Shown: positions 16,016 to 22,168 of the stretch, piece by piece
How positions within the stretch are numbered: the stretch's first letter is position 1
Layout: every line of letters starts with the position of its first letter
DNA from: JANMEX01 sp041751995
Lineage (GTDB): Bacteria > Pseudomonadota > Alphaproteobacteria > Rhizobiales > Rhizobiaceae
Length of the DNA: 22,168 nucleotides
Assembly: GCA_041751995.1 (NCBI GenBank)
Contig: JBGSHY010000036.1
Coordinates: forward strand, 1-22,168
Reading direction: 5' to 3'
The notes under the pieces: generated by a model
Database searches by the model: none
What the model saw: only the letters and a program-made list of their open reading frames with translations
What the model was told of the DNA's origin: nothing
Translations under genes and position numbers: made by a program

Positions 16016-19000
16016 TCAGTCAGCCAGCACGCGGGTTGACGGGAAGGTGACTTCCACCAGCGTTCCCTGTCCGGGTGTCGAGGTGATTGAGAAATTCGCC
16101 CGGTTCGCTTCAACCATCGCCTTGGTCAGCGGCAAACCGAGCCCTGTGCCTTCACCGCGGCCTCGGTTCAGCGCATTGATCTGCTTGAACGGTTTCATCG
16201 CCTGCTCGATTTCCTGCGCCGTCATGCCGACGCCGGTGTCCCGCACCCGGACCACAACGCCGCCAGTCAGTTCATAGGCGGTCGACACAATTACCTGGCC
16301 GCCCGCAGCCGTATAGCGCACGGCGTTGGACAGAAGGTTCAGCGCGATCTGCTTTACCGAGCGCAAATCCGCAACAACTTCAGGCAGTTCGGAGGCAAAC
16401 GACGAGCGGATGATCACCCGGTTGCGGTTGGCCTGCGGCTGCATCATCGAAACGGCTTCGGCCAGAGACTCGTTGAGCGAAACCGCTTCGAAATCCATTT
16501 CCTGCTGACCGGCTTCGATCTTGGAGATGTCCAGAAGATCATTGACCAGGTCCAGCACATGGCGGCCCGAGCGGTTGATGTCCTTGAGGTAGTCAAGGTA
16601 GCGCAGATTGCCGACCGGCCCGAACCGCTCTTCGGTCATCAAGTCGGAGAAGCCGATGATGGCGTTGAGGGGCGTGCGGATTTCATGGCTGACCCGCGCC
16701 AGAAACTCGGACTTCTGCGATGAGGCATGTTCGGCGGCGCGGCGGGCTGCGTTCAATTCTTCCTCTGCACGCTTCCACTGCGTGATATCGCGCATCACCG
16801 CGCAATAGCCGGTGGAGCCGGAAAGGCGGCCAATGGTCATGAACAGCGGGATGAAGCGTCCATGCGCCTCGCGCCCGATCACCTCGCGTCCGTCATTCAT
16901 CAGGCTGGCGACACCGGTGCCGGAGAGATTGGACAGATAGTCGCTGACCATCCGCTGGCTTTCGGTGGCAAAAAGGACGGTGAACGGTTTTCCCTTCACT
17001 TCCGCCGGGTCAAATCCGAACAGAGCCTCGCCGGACTGCGTGATCGTGCGGATCGTGCCGTCCTGGTTGACGAACACAACGCCATCTGTTGCGGTCTCGA
17101 GCACCGAAGACAGCTCGGACACTTCCTGCTTCAACGCTGCCAGGTCGCCAACGTCGCCGATTTCGGGTTGAGCCTCGTCCGAGTGCGCATCAATGAGCCG
17201 CATCGACAGGAGCAGCGCATGGCCGCCTTTCCATGGGACGGTGTGCAAATGCGCCCGCACCGGCACAGTCTCGTCATACGCGGTGCGTAACATCGAGTTC
17301 AATTGTGATGTTTCCGCCGGACGATCCTCGGCATGGACAAACAGCCGGTCCAACCCGCCGGATTTCTTGAAAGCATCCATGGATGCATGTCCGGTCAGGT
17401 CAAAGAAGGCCTGGTTTGCAAACAACAGATCAGCGCCATTGTGCACGAGGATCGGCACGGGAAGACGCGACAGGATTGGCGCTTCGTCAATCGCCGCGGC
17501 CACATCTCTTGACGCTTTTTCATAATCTGGATTGGCATCGCCCGCTTCGGCGGCGGCCAGATCCAAAATGCTCGCGTTGCGCACGCCAGCAGTCGAAACA
17601 GGCTCATCCGGCTGCTGGTCAAGCCGTTTCATGTCGGCAATGTCTTCGGCCTCAAAACCCTCGTCAACCACATCGCCATAAGCAAATTCGACAGCTGCCT
17701 GATTGCTTAATGCGAGTTCCTCCGCCTCCGCGTCTGCCGCGGTTGCTTCCGCGGCGGGTTCAAACAGAGCTGGCGTAACGTTTACATCCGGCAGGAAGTC
17801 CGCGTCCGCCAGTGTGTCCACCTCTTCGGGTATGTCTGTTTCAAAATCTTCTGCAATCGCATCATCATAGGCGAAAGCGGAAGATTGGTCTTCAATGTCG
17901 TCCTGTGGAGCCGAAAGCTCGTGCGTCAATTCTGAAGCACCCTGACCGCTTGAAATCTCAAGCTCAACGTTTGCCTCTTGGGTGAATTCCGTACCGGTGG
18001 CCGCGTCTTCAGTCGACTCTGGTACTTCAACTGGCGGCGCTTTTTCGACAGAAACACTGCTGTCGGGCGTCGCGGCGATCAGGCCTTCGCGCCGCAGCCG
18101 TTCGGCAATTTCACGGAATGCGCTGCGCTCGACCGGAGACAGCGCATTGTCACTGGCACTTTCGGTCTTGCGGGTCTGGCGGCGCTCTTCAAGCCGGATG
18201 ACTTTATCGCCCGCCGGAAGCGCAACCCTGCCGGGGAAAACCTCAAGAGCCGGCTTTTCACCCTGCCAGGGATCATGAACGAAATCGTCGGCTACTTCTG
18301 GAACACCCTCGTCGGCAATGGTTCCGGCAGCAATTTCCGGCTCAAACACCGTTTCCTGCTCAGGCGCAGCAACAGTTGTCTGTTCGATGGCCACATGCTC
18401 TCCGCGCCGCGCGAGAGCCAGGCCTATGGCTTCAGGATCAGTCTCCGCTTCGGCAAGACGCACAATGCCAAATCCGCGAAAGCCTTCGAACCGCCGCTCA
18501 CGGTCATAGACGGGCAGGGCGGCCAGATCGACTGGCACGCGCAAATCCGTGCCTTCAAGCGGCCATAGCACCGAACGGCCAGACCAAGTGTCGTGGCGCT
18601 CCAGAAGATCACGGATTTCTCCTGACGGATCCATCGCAAACGCCTGCGCGACTTCCGCAAAAGTACGCCCTTCGATATCCGCTGCCTGCCTGCCAACCGT
18701 TTCGCCGAACTCCGGCGAGATCATGCTGAAGAATCCGGCGGCGTCGATCTTCCAGGTAAACCGGACCGGCAATGATTCAGCGTCTACGGCAACGTGGTGC
18801 GGCTCTGACGCGTCTAAGCCACGGCTCGCCGGTACGGCAGCCGGCGCAACTTCCGGCTCTGCATGCGCTTTGACCGCTTCGTTTGCAGCTGGCGGTATCG
18901 TCGCGGCATCTTTCGGATCAACCGGCCGTGCCTGCCGTCGGTCGCCACTGGGAGATGCGGCCCCGGCAAACCGGTCGCCATGGAAATACCACCGGTCCAT

Positions 19001-19729
19001 GGATCCGGAGGAAGGAGAAACAGGAACAGCCCGCTTTCCAAATGCCGGCGCAGGTTCTTCAATGACAGGCGGTGCAACTGGTTCTGACTTGTCGTCAACC
19101 ACCAGCAGGATGAACTTTGCAGGTTCATCAGAAATACGGCCAATCCCTGCCGGATAGGCCCGGCCGCCGGCATTGATCCGGCGTTTGATCATGCGGTCGC
19201 GTTCCCCCAGCGCATCCTTGGCCAGCCGTGCTGATTCTTCCGGGCCGATGGAGAGTTCGTCAAACTCGGAGCTGCAAACCACAATTCCGCCATCCGCATC
19301 CAGAATTGCGGCATGGCTGCCGTCATTGGCCAATCCGTCGATGGCGTTGCGGATGCCGCCTTCTGCGGGAGCGCTGAGCATGAGCGCCCGCTTGCCGTCC
19401 GGCAGCCGCAACTGCGAAACCGAAACCATGGTCATGTTGCTGTGAACACCAGAGGCAATGCGCAGCGCGATGGTCGCGGACTTGCCTTCAAGCTCATTGA
19501 AACCGAGGGCGCCTATTTGCCGCCTTGCGCTGATGCCAAGCTCAGGATCGCTTCCGGTTAGATCTACCGGATTGTCAAACCCGGCCAGACGCGCGCCGGC
19601 GCCATTGGCAAAGACAACCGTATCAAGCGCCGAATCGACAATCAGCACGGCGTCGCCTGCGGAAAGGCGTTCCCGAACGGTGTCCAGCACTGCAATGTCG
19701 ATATAGGGATAAGGCACAGACGCCATCAT
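16016..19729 (-). CDS. PdhS-family PAS sensor histidine kinase (cell-cycle type)
   Basis: The product has 1237 residues. Two ATGs stand in tandem; AGGA overlaps the first, so the second may be used. Domains: an N-terminal sensor part (MASVPYPYIDIAVLDTVRER, about 10-120); a PAS domain around 325-435; a long acidic linker from about 445 to 745 with one basic helix (LSPVERSAFREIAERLRREG); PAS domains around 746-843 and 871-990; the dimerisation/phosphotransfer domain with His1015 in SHEIRTPLNAIIGFSDLM; and an ATPase domain with N-box NLLSNAVRYTAAGG, Asp1164 in DTGVGM, and GRGEGTGLGLPL. The ERFGPVGNLRYLDYLKDI stretch after the H-box is typical of PdhS/PleC/DivJ-type kinases, which act on DivK in alphaproteobacterial cell-cycle control. 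No membrane segments are seen, as in Brucella PdhS. No receiver domain is present. A CtrA-type box lies 20 bases upstream. Which PdhS paralogue it is cannot be settled here. Confidence 0.88.
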   Translation of the reverse strand: MMASVPYPYIDIAVLDTVRERLSAGDAVLIVDSALDTVVFANGAGARLAGFDNPVDLTGSDPELGISARRQIGALGFNELEGKSATIALRIASGVHSNMTMVSVSQLRLPDGKRALMLSAPAEGGIRNAIDGLANDGSHAAILDADGGIVVCSSEFDELSIGPEESARLAKDALGERDRMIKRRINAGGRAYPAGIGRISDEPAKFILLVVDDKSEPVAPPVIEEPAPAFGKRAVPVSPSSGSMDRWYFHGDRFAGAASPSGDRRQARPVDPKDAATIPPAANEAVKAHAEPEVAPAAVPASRGLDASEPHHVAVDAESLPVRFTWKIDAAGFFSMISPEFGETVGRQAADIEGRTFAEVAQAFAMDPSGEIRDLLERHDTWSGRSVLWPLEGTDLRVPVDLAALPVYDRERRFEGFRGFGIVRLAEAETDPEAIGLALARRGEHVAIEQTTVAAPEQETVFEPEIAAGTIADEGVPEVADDFVHDPWQGEKPALEVFPGRVALPAGDKVIRLEERRQTRKTESASDNALSPVERSAFREIAERLRREGLIAATPDSSVSVEKAPPVEVPESTEDAATGTEFTQEANVELEISSGQGASELTHELSAPQDDIEDQSSAFAYDDAIAEDFETDIPEEVDTLADADFLPDVNVTPALFEPAAEATAADAEAEELALSNQAAVEFAYGDVVDEGFEAEDIADMKRLDQQPDEPVSTAGVRNASILDLAAAEAGDANPDYEKASRDVAAAIDEAPILSRLPVPILVHNGADLLFANQAFFDLTGHASMDAFKKSGGLDRLFVHAEDRPAETSQLNSMLRTAYDETVPVRAHLHTVPWKGGHALLLSMRLIDAHSDEAQPEIGDVGDLAALKQEVSELSSVLETATDGVVFVNQDGTIRTITQSGEALFGFDPAEVKGKPFTVLFATESQRMVSDYLSNLSGTGVASLMNDGREVIGREAHGRFIPLFMTIGRLSGSTGYCAVMRDITQWKRAEEELNAARRAAEHASSQKSEFLARVSHEIRTPLNAIIGFSDLMTEERFGPVGNLRYLDYLKDINRSGRHVLDLVNDLLDISKIEAGQQEMDFEAVSLNESLAEAVSMMQPQANRNRVIIRSSFASELPEVVADLRSVKQIALNLLSNAVRYTAAGGQVIVSTAYELTGGVVVRVRDTGVGMTAQEIEQAMKPFKQINALNRGRGEGTGLGLPLTKAMVEANRANFSITSTPGQGTLVEVTFPSTRVLAD

Positions 19730-19748
19730 TCCTGTTGTCCGGGTTTCA

Positions 19749-19763
19749 TTAAGTCTTTGTTAA
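19749..19763. promoter_or_regulatory. CtrA-type box TTAA-N7-TTAA upstream of the kinase gene
   Basis: TTAA (19749-19752), seven bases, TTAA (19760-19763). It reads TTAAC-N6-TTAA on the minus strand, matching the consensus of the cell-cycle regulator CtrA. It lies 20-34 bases before the kinase start codon, so it overlaps the probable core promoter. Further TTAACC half-sites occur at 19829-19834 and TTAACC at 19903-19908 in the same divergent region. Confidence 0.55.
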
Positions 19764-19844
19764 TAATTGGTTGCGCCTCGCGCGTCCAGAAACTGTTGGA
19801 CACATAAGCGACGTTTCTGGAGTGGTGGTTAACCGGAAAAAATG

Positions 19845-19873
19845 GTGCACTGCAAAAAAATGTTGCAATGCAC
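19845..19873. promoter_or_regulatory. phaR operator: Candidate PhaR operator over the phasin promoter
   Basis: GTGCACTGCAA (19845-19855) and TTGCAATGCAC (19863-19873) form an inverted repeat with 10 of 11 pairs and a 7-base A-rich spacer. The right arm with its preceding bases reads TGTTGCAATGCAC, fitting the TG-N-TGC-N3-GCA(A) motif I recall for PhbF/PhaR at all but the last base. The right arm covers the -35 box, as expected for a repressor that is released by PHB. Confidence 0.55.
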
Positions 19874-19891
19874 AATAAACTGTCCTATATA
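19863..19891 (+). promoter_or_regulatory. Phasin promoter (-35 TTGCAA, -10 TATATA)
   Basis: TTGCAA (19863-19868), 17-base spacer, TATATA (19886-19891). The spacing is ideal and the CTATAT register fits the rhizobial housekeeping consensus. The predicted transcript begins near 19898. A GCAGCG-AAAAA-CGCTGC hairpin (19911-19927) then lies just before the ribosome site AAGGAG, and may stabilise the mRNA. Confidence 0.65.
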
Positions 19892-19941
19892 CGGTTTATG
19901 AATTAACCCGGCAGCGAAAAACGCTGCAAAAGGAGACTAAA

Positions 19942-20391
19942 ATGTCCAAGAAGCCAGAAACCGATGCTTTCGCAATGCCGTCCTTTGATGCCTCGAAGGT
20001 CACCGACCAGTTCCGTGATTTCGCCGAGAAGGGCCTTGCCCAGTCGAAAGACGCATATGCCAAGATGAAGACTGCAACCGAAGAAGCCCAGAAGACCGTT
20101 GAAGACACCTTCAAGTCGGTCCAGACCGCTGGTGCCGATGTTTCGCTGAAGGCAATCGCTGCTTTGCGCGCCAACACCGAAGCAGGCCTGTCGCACCTCG
20201 AAGCTCTGGTCGGCGTCAAGTCGGTTTCCGACTTCGTTGAACTGCAGACCTCTTTCTTCCGCAAGCAGGCTGAACTCGTGACGGCCCAGGCCAAGGAATT
20301 GCAGGACATTTCTGCAAAGGCTGCCGAAAAGGCTGCTGCTCCTGCCAAGGCAGCCATCGAAAAGGTCGTCTCGGAATTCAAGGCTGCCTAA
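19942..20391 (+). CDS. phaP: Phasin (PHB granule-associated protein)
   Basis: The product has 149 residues. AAGGAG lies 7 bases before ATG 19942. The protein is almost entirely amphipathic helix with no signal peptide. It includes FDASKVTDQFRDFAEKGLAQ, then the phasin core KTVEDTFKSVQTAGADVSLK and ALVGVKSVSDFVELQTSFFR, and an Ala/Lys-rich tail (SAKAAEKAAAPAKAAIEKVV). Phasins coat polyhydroxybutyrate granules and control their size and number. Codon use is strongly biased (CTG, AAG, ACC, GCT), as for an abundant protein. Regulation is probably by PhaR through the inverted repeat over the promoter. It is divergent from the PdhS-like kinase. A three-hairpin RNA structure follows directly. Confidence 0.92.
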   Translation: MSKKPETDAFAMPSFDASKVTDQFRDFAEKGLAQSKDAYAKMKTATEEAQKTVEDTFKSVQTAGADVSLKAIAALRANTEAGLSHLEALVGVKSVSDFVELQTSFFRKQAELVTAQAKELQDISAKAAEKAAAPAKAAIEKVVSEFKAA

Positions 20392-20397
20392 TCAGCC

Positions 20398-20512
20398 TCG
20401 GAAACCCTAGTCGTCAAACCGGCATTCTCCTCCCAGCCGGTTTGACCATCAGCCGGATGCGTTTTTGTCCGGCTCGAAATGAAGGCCAGGTTCCTCCCAC
20501 CTGGCCTTTTTT
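20398..20512 (+). ncRNA. Candidate alpha-r14-like small RNA with CCUCC anti-Shine-Dalgarno loops (phasin 3' UTR)
   Basis: Three hairpins follow one another: GTCAAACCGGC (20413-20423) with GCCGGTTTGAC (20436-20446), 11 bp; AGCCGG (20451-20456) with CCGGCT (20469-20474); and AAGGCCAGGT (20482-20491) with ACCTGGCCTT (20499-20508), followed by TTTT (to 20512), a Rho-independent terminator. The loops of the first and third carry CTCCTCCC and TCCTCCC, sequences complementary to ribosome-binding sites. Three hairpins, about 115 bases and CCUCC loops match my memory of the alpha-r14 (NfeR/suhB-like) small RNAs of rhizobia. No separate promoter is obvious, so it may be cut from the phasin mRNA. At the least it is the phasin transcript's terminator. 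Confidence 0.55.
20482..20512 (+). terminator. Intrinsic terminator of the phasin transcript/small RNA
   Basis: A 10-bp stem (20482-20491 with 20499-20508), a 7-base TCCTCCC loop and a run of six T (20507-20512). Confidence 0.85.
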
Positions 20513-20609
20513 CTTGCCCATTCCATAAAGCGAAGCTTGCAAAACCGGTCTTTTGTCCGTATGTCACGCCTCGCCGGACGGGTTTGATCAAGACCGAAAC
20601 GGCACGTGT

Positions 20610-20686
20610 GCGATTGTAGCTCAGTTGGTTAGAGCGCCGGATTGTGGATCCGGAGGTCGCTGGTTCGACCCCAGCCAATCGTACCA
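20610..20686 (+). tRNA. tRNA-His (anticodon GTG)
   Basis: A 77-base cloverleaf with encoded CCA. The acceptor stem is GCGATTG with CAATCGT; the D arm is GCTC/GAGC; the anticodon stem is CCGGA/TCCGG around loop TTGTGGA, giving anticodon GTG; the T arm is GCTGG/CCAGC with loop TTCGACC. The first pair is G1-U72, the discriminator is A73, and the base before G1 is T. The usual tRNA-His hallmark, an extra G-1 opposite C73, is therefore not encoded, which is the known alphaproteobacterial variant. Confidence 0.95.
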
Positions 20687-20706
20687 TTCTCCCAGAATCC
20701 GAAATG

Positions 20707-21009
20707 TCAAAGATGCCGCGTGGCATCCATCTTTTCGTGCAACACGCGGATAATCCAAATGTCCGATTTGCGTTTTTTATAGAAGACCACGTGGCTTTCA
20801 TATTCGAAACGCCGGTAGTCTCTAGAAATCGCTGCAGCGATATGTCCGGCATCTGGTTGTATGTCGAGCATCGCGAAACAAGCATAAAGCCCTGCCAAAT
20901 ATTTGTCTCCTTGCAGGAATCCAAATTCGCGGACGGTGTACTTGTATATCTCCTTGATATCCTTATCCGCTTTTCCTGACGTTCGGTATTTTTTCACTGG
21001 CAAGTTCAA
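20707..21009 (-). CDS. parE: ParE/RelE-superfamily toxin
   Basis: The product has 100 residues: KKYRTSGKADKDIKEIYKYT, then GFLQGDKYLAGLYACFAMLD, YRRFEYESHVVFYKKR and IWIIRVLHEKMDATRHL. This is the compact RelE/ParE fold, with the ParE-typical R-x-x-x-Y-x-S-H-x-V-F-Y strand and the C-terminal IIRVLHEKMD(A)xRHL. ParE-type toxins inhibit DNA gyrase; RelE-type members cut mRNA. The C-terminal HEKMDxxRHL resembles ParE more than RelE. The ORF starts inside the antitoxin gene: 47 bases overlap from ATG 21009, or 35 from an alternative GTG at 20997. The product is neutralised by ParD. Confidence 0.9.
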   Translation of the reverse strand: MNLPVKKYRTSGKADKDIKEIYKYTVREFGFLQGDKYLAGLYACFAMLDIQPDAGHIAAAISRDYRRFEYESHVVFYKKRKSDIWIIRVLHEKMDATRHL

Positions 21010-21232
21010 GGCGGGCCTCGGCGATAATATCTTCCATTGACTTATCGCTTATCCCACTCTCCTCGCCTTCAATCAATGCTTGTATCAAGGCTTCGCGTTT
21101 GGCGCGAAACTCGCGGTCCTTGCGGATGAGATCGCGGACATAGTCACTGGCGCTGGCGTAGTCGCCGCCTTCAACGCGCGTGTCGACCCAATCCTTCATC
21201 TGTTCCGGCAAGCTGATGTTCATGGATTTCAT
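20963..21232 (-). CDS. parD: ParD-family antitoxin
   Basis: The product has 89 residues; GAGG lies 7 bases before ATG 21232. The N-terminal half is a ribbon-helix-helix DNA-binding domain (MKSMNISLPEQMKDWVDTRV, then GDYASASDYVRDLIRKDREF). The charged C-terminal tail (ALIEGEESGISDKSMEDII) is the part expected to wrap around and block the toxin. It binds its own promoter, where three evenly spaced TGCCA/TGGCA boxes are seen. It is translated first, and the toxin frame overlaps its end. The locus sits just downstream of tRNA-His and convergent with it, but I see no repeat of the tRNA 3' end that would mark an integration. Confidence 0.92.
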   Translation of the reverse strand: MKSMNISLPEQMKDWVDTRVEGGDYASASDYVRDLIRKDREFRAKREALIQALIEGEESGISDKSMEDIIAEARLELASEKIPNVRKSG

Positions 21233-21258
21233 GGTCGAACCTCGAAAATGACAACATT

Positions 21259-21293
21259 TGGCAGATTATGCCATATAATGCCATCCACGGCAA
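21259..21293 (-). promoter_or_regulatory. parDE promoter with operator of three TGCCA boxes
   Basis: On the plus strand TGGCA (21259-21263), 5 bases, TGCCA (21269-21273), 5 bases, TGCCA (21279-21283): one box per helical turn, the first two forming an inverted repeat. On the minus strand a promoter reads TTGCCG (21293-21288), 17 bases, CATAAT (21270-21265). The boxes cover the -10 box and the spacer, as expected for autorepression by the ParD/ParE complex. Confidence 0.6.
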
Positions 21294-21297
21294 ACCC

Positions 21298-21552
21298 CTA
21301 GCGAAGGTTGCGCCACCGCCGCATTGCCTCGATCAACGCAAAACCTGTGGCGATAAGCACAAGCGGTGCGATGAACACCAGATCCACCCGGATGTTACAA
21401 TCGCCTGAGCAGCCTTTCAGGATCCAGTCATTCCAGAAAAATGCGCCAACCCACGCTGCTATCGCCATGCCGAAGATGGCGTTGGAGCGCCGGAAGCGGA
21501 AAATCAACACTGCAAACCCGCCAATGACGATAAAGTAGAGTGCGATTCCCAT
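21298..21552 (-). CDS. Small membrane protein of unknown function
   Basis: The product has 84 residues; AAGGCGA lies about 8 bases before ATG 21552. Three hydrophobic segments are expected: about 3-20 (IALYFIVIGGFAVLIFRF), 26-44 (IFGMAIAAWVGAFFWNDWI) and 57-77 (VDLVFIAPLVLIATGFALIE). A Cys48-Ser-Gly-Asp-Cys52 motif in the loop between segments two and three could form a disulfide or bind metal. It starts 12 bases after the xseA stop and is probably co-transcribed with it. I do not recognise the family beyond a conserved hypothetical inner-membrane protein. Confidence 0.7.
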   Translation of the reverse strand: MGIALYFIVIGGFAVLIFRFRRSNAIFGMAIAAWVGAFFWNDWILKGCSGDCNIRVDLVFIAPLVLIATGFALIEAMRRWRNLR

Positions 21553-21564
21553 TTGGTTTTCGCC

Positions 21565-22168
21565 TTAAAACAGCGCTCCCTGTGTCGGTGGTGTTGGTTT
21601 CGGCTTTGCCTTCGCCGGGGAAGGCAGGCCGGAAATCTCTTGTACCTGCACAGTCCCGTCGGCAAACTGAAGGCTCAAATGCTGACCGGCGCTCACCGCC
21701 GCCTTGCCGCGTACCATCGCGCCATTTTCGTCGCGTACCAGCGCAAAGCCGCGTTCCAGTACACGCTTGTGACTGATCCCCTCGGCAAGCCGCCAGACTG
21801 CCGCCAGCCGGTCGCCGCCGCGATGCAGCCGCGTCTTCAGTGCCGTGTCCGCCCGCGCGGTTAGGTCGGCAATTCGCTGTCGGCCTGTCTTCGCTTTGGC
21901 TGAGAGCGTGGTCGGCGTCATCTGCCGTGCAACACCGTCAAATTCCTGTTTCCGGTGACGCAAAATGCCATCGACTGACCTCGCCGCTCGGTCGCCAAGC
22001 GCTGCAAGGTTCTGTGCCCGCCGCTCCATCATCCGCATCAACAGTTCCGGCTGTAGCCGCGCCGATGCGCCGTTGATGAAGCGCGCGTGCTTCACATCCA
22101 CGCCCGATTTCAGCCCGCGTTCCAGCCGCGTCACCGCCTCGTCGAACCGTCGGCGGGGCAGGGCGAGC
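21565..22168 (-). CDS. xseA: Exodeoxyribonuclease VII large subunit, C-terminal part
   Basis: The frame is open from the right edge of the window to a stop at 21565-21567, giving about 200 residues of the C-terminus; the N-terminal OB-fold and the catalytic region lie outside. It consists of long charged helices (RRFDEAVTRLERGLKSG, LLMRMMERRAQNLAALGDRA, a DGILRHRKQEFDGVARQM stretch) followed by the conserved end VLERGFALVRDENGAMV, then a beta segment LSLQFADGTVQVQEI and a proline/lysine-rich tail ending QGALF. This helical then beta layout with the RGFALVRD motif is typical of XseA. The enzyme, with XseB, degrades single-stranded DNA. It is upstream of the small membrane protein. Confidence 0.92.
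   Translation of the reverse strand, partial: LALPRRRFDEAVTRLERGLKSGVDVKHARFINGASARLQPELLMRMMERRAQNLAALGDRAARSVDGILRHRKQEFDGVARQMTPTTLSAKAKTGRQRIADLTARADTALKTRLHRGGDRLAAVWRLAEGISHKRVLERGFALVRDENGAMVRGKAAVSAGQHLSLQFADGTVQVQEISGLPSPAKAKPKPTPPTQGALF

Noticed and set aside
19896..20381. 161-residue minus-strand ORF antisense to the phasin gene
   Set aside because: It arises from the strong codon bias of the phasin gene; the phasin has promoter, ribosome site and family pattern.
20610..21297. Possible genomic island inserted at tRNA-His carrying parDE
   Set aside because: No repeat of the tRNA 3' end, integrase or composition break is visible up to the right edge; xseA follows closely.

Overview
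The window looks like the chromosome of an alphaproteobacterium of the order Hyphomicrobiales (Rhizobiales), close in style to Mesorhizobium, Hoeflea or Nitratireductor relatives. The evidence is a PdhS-type cell-cycle histidine kinase with a CtrA-type box in its promoter, a rhizobial-type phasin, a rhizobial-type acetoacetate--CoA ligase, a tRNA-His with A73/U72 and no encoded G-1 (an alphaproteobacterial peculiarity), and a moderately high G+C content. I see no insertion sequence, prophage or CRISPR array.

Layout. Positions 1-126 hold the C-terminal tail of a ScfR-type (XRE/ImmA-IrrE/DUF2083) regulator. It converges on a membrane ferric reductase-like flavohaemoprotein (minus strand). A gene-poor 327-base region with two hairpins leads to a DUF6065 protein. 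This is followed by an unannotated 30-residue peptide whose N-terminal half has the YxxPxLxxxG...T signature of lasso-type RiPP leaders. After a second gene-poor stretch come a secreted SH3-domain protein (minus) and a divergent EamA drug/metabolite transporter. A complete putrescine-type ABC transporter operon follows (potF, terminator-like hairpin, potG, potH, potI). It ends base-to-base against a convergent AsmA-family gene. Divergent from AsmA is an acetoacetate--CoA ligase gene.

The next block is minus strand: a PdhS-like kinase of 1237 residues, then fbpA and fbpB of an iron(III) ABC importer, with no adjacent ATPase gene and a terminator-like hairpin between the two. A 212-base divergent promoter region separates the kinase from a phasin gene. 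Behind the phasin lies a three-hairpin structure ending in a U-tract. It has CCUCC-containing loops and resembles the alpha-r14 (NfeR/suhB-like) anti-Shine-Dalgarno small RNAs. tRNA-His follows, then a minus-strand parDE toxin-antitoxin pair, a small membrane protein and the C-terminal part of xseA at the right edge.

How the genes connect. The acetoacetate--CoA ligase (breakdown of the PHB monomer) and the phasin (PHB granule coat) both belong to polyhydroxybutyrate metabolism. The phasin promoter has a near-perfect TGC-rich inverted repeat over its -35 box, of the kind bound by the PHB-sensing repressor PhaR/PhbF. An 11-of-12 copy of its left half lies 45 bases upstream of the ligase gene. 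Ferric reductase and FbpAB are both iron-uptake functions. The least explained items are the RiPP-like peptide next to DUF6065, the CCUCC hairpin RNA behind the phasin, and a structured, terminator-ended non-coding stretch behind the ligase gene.
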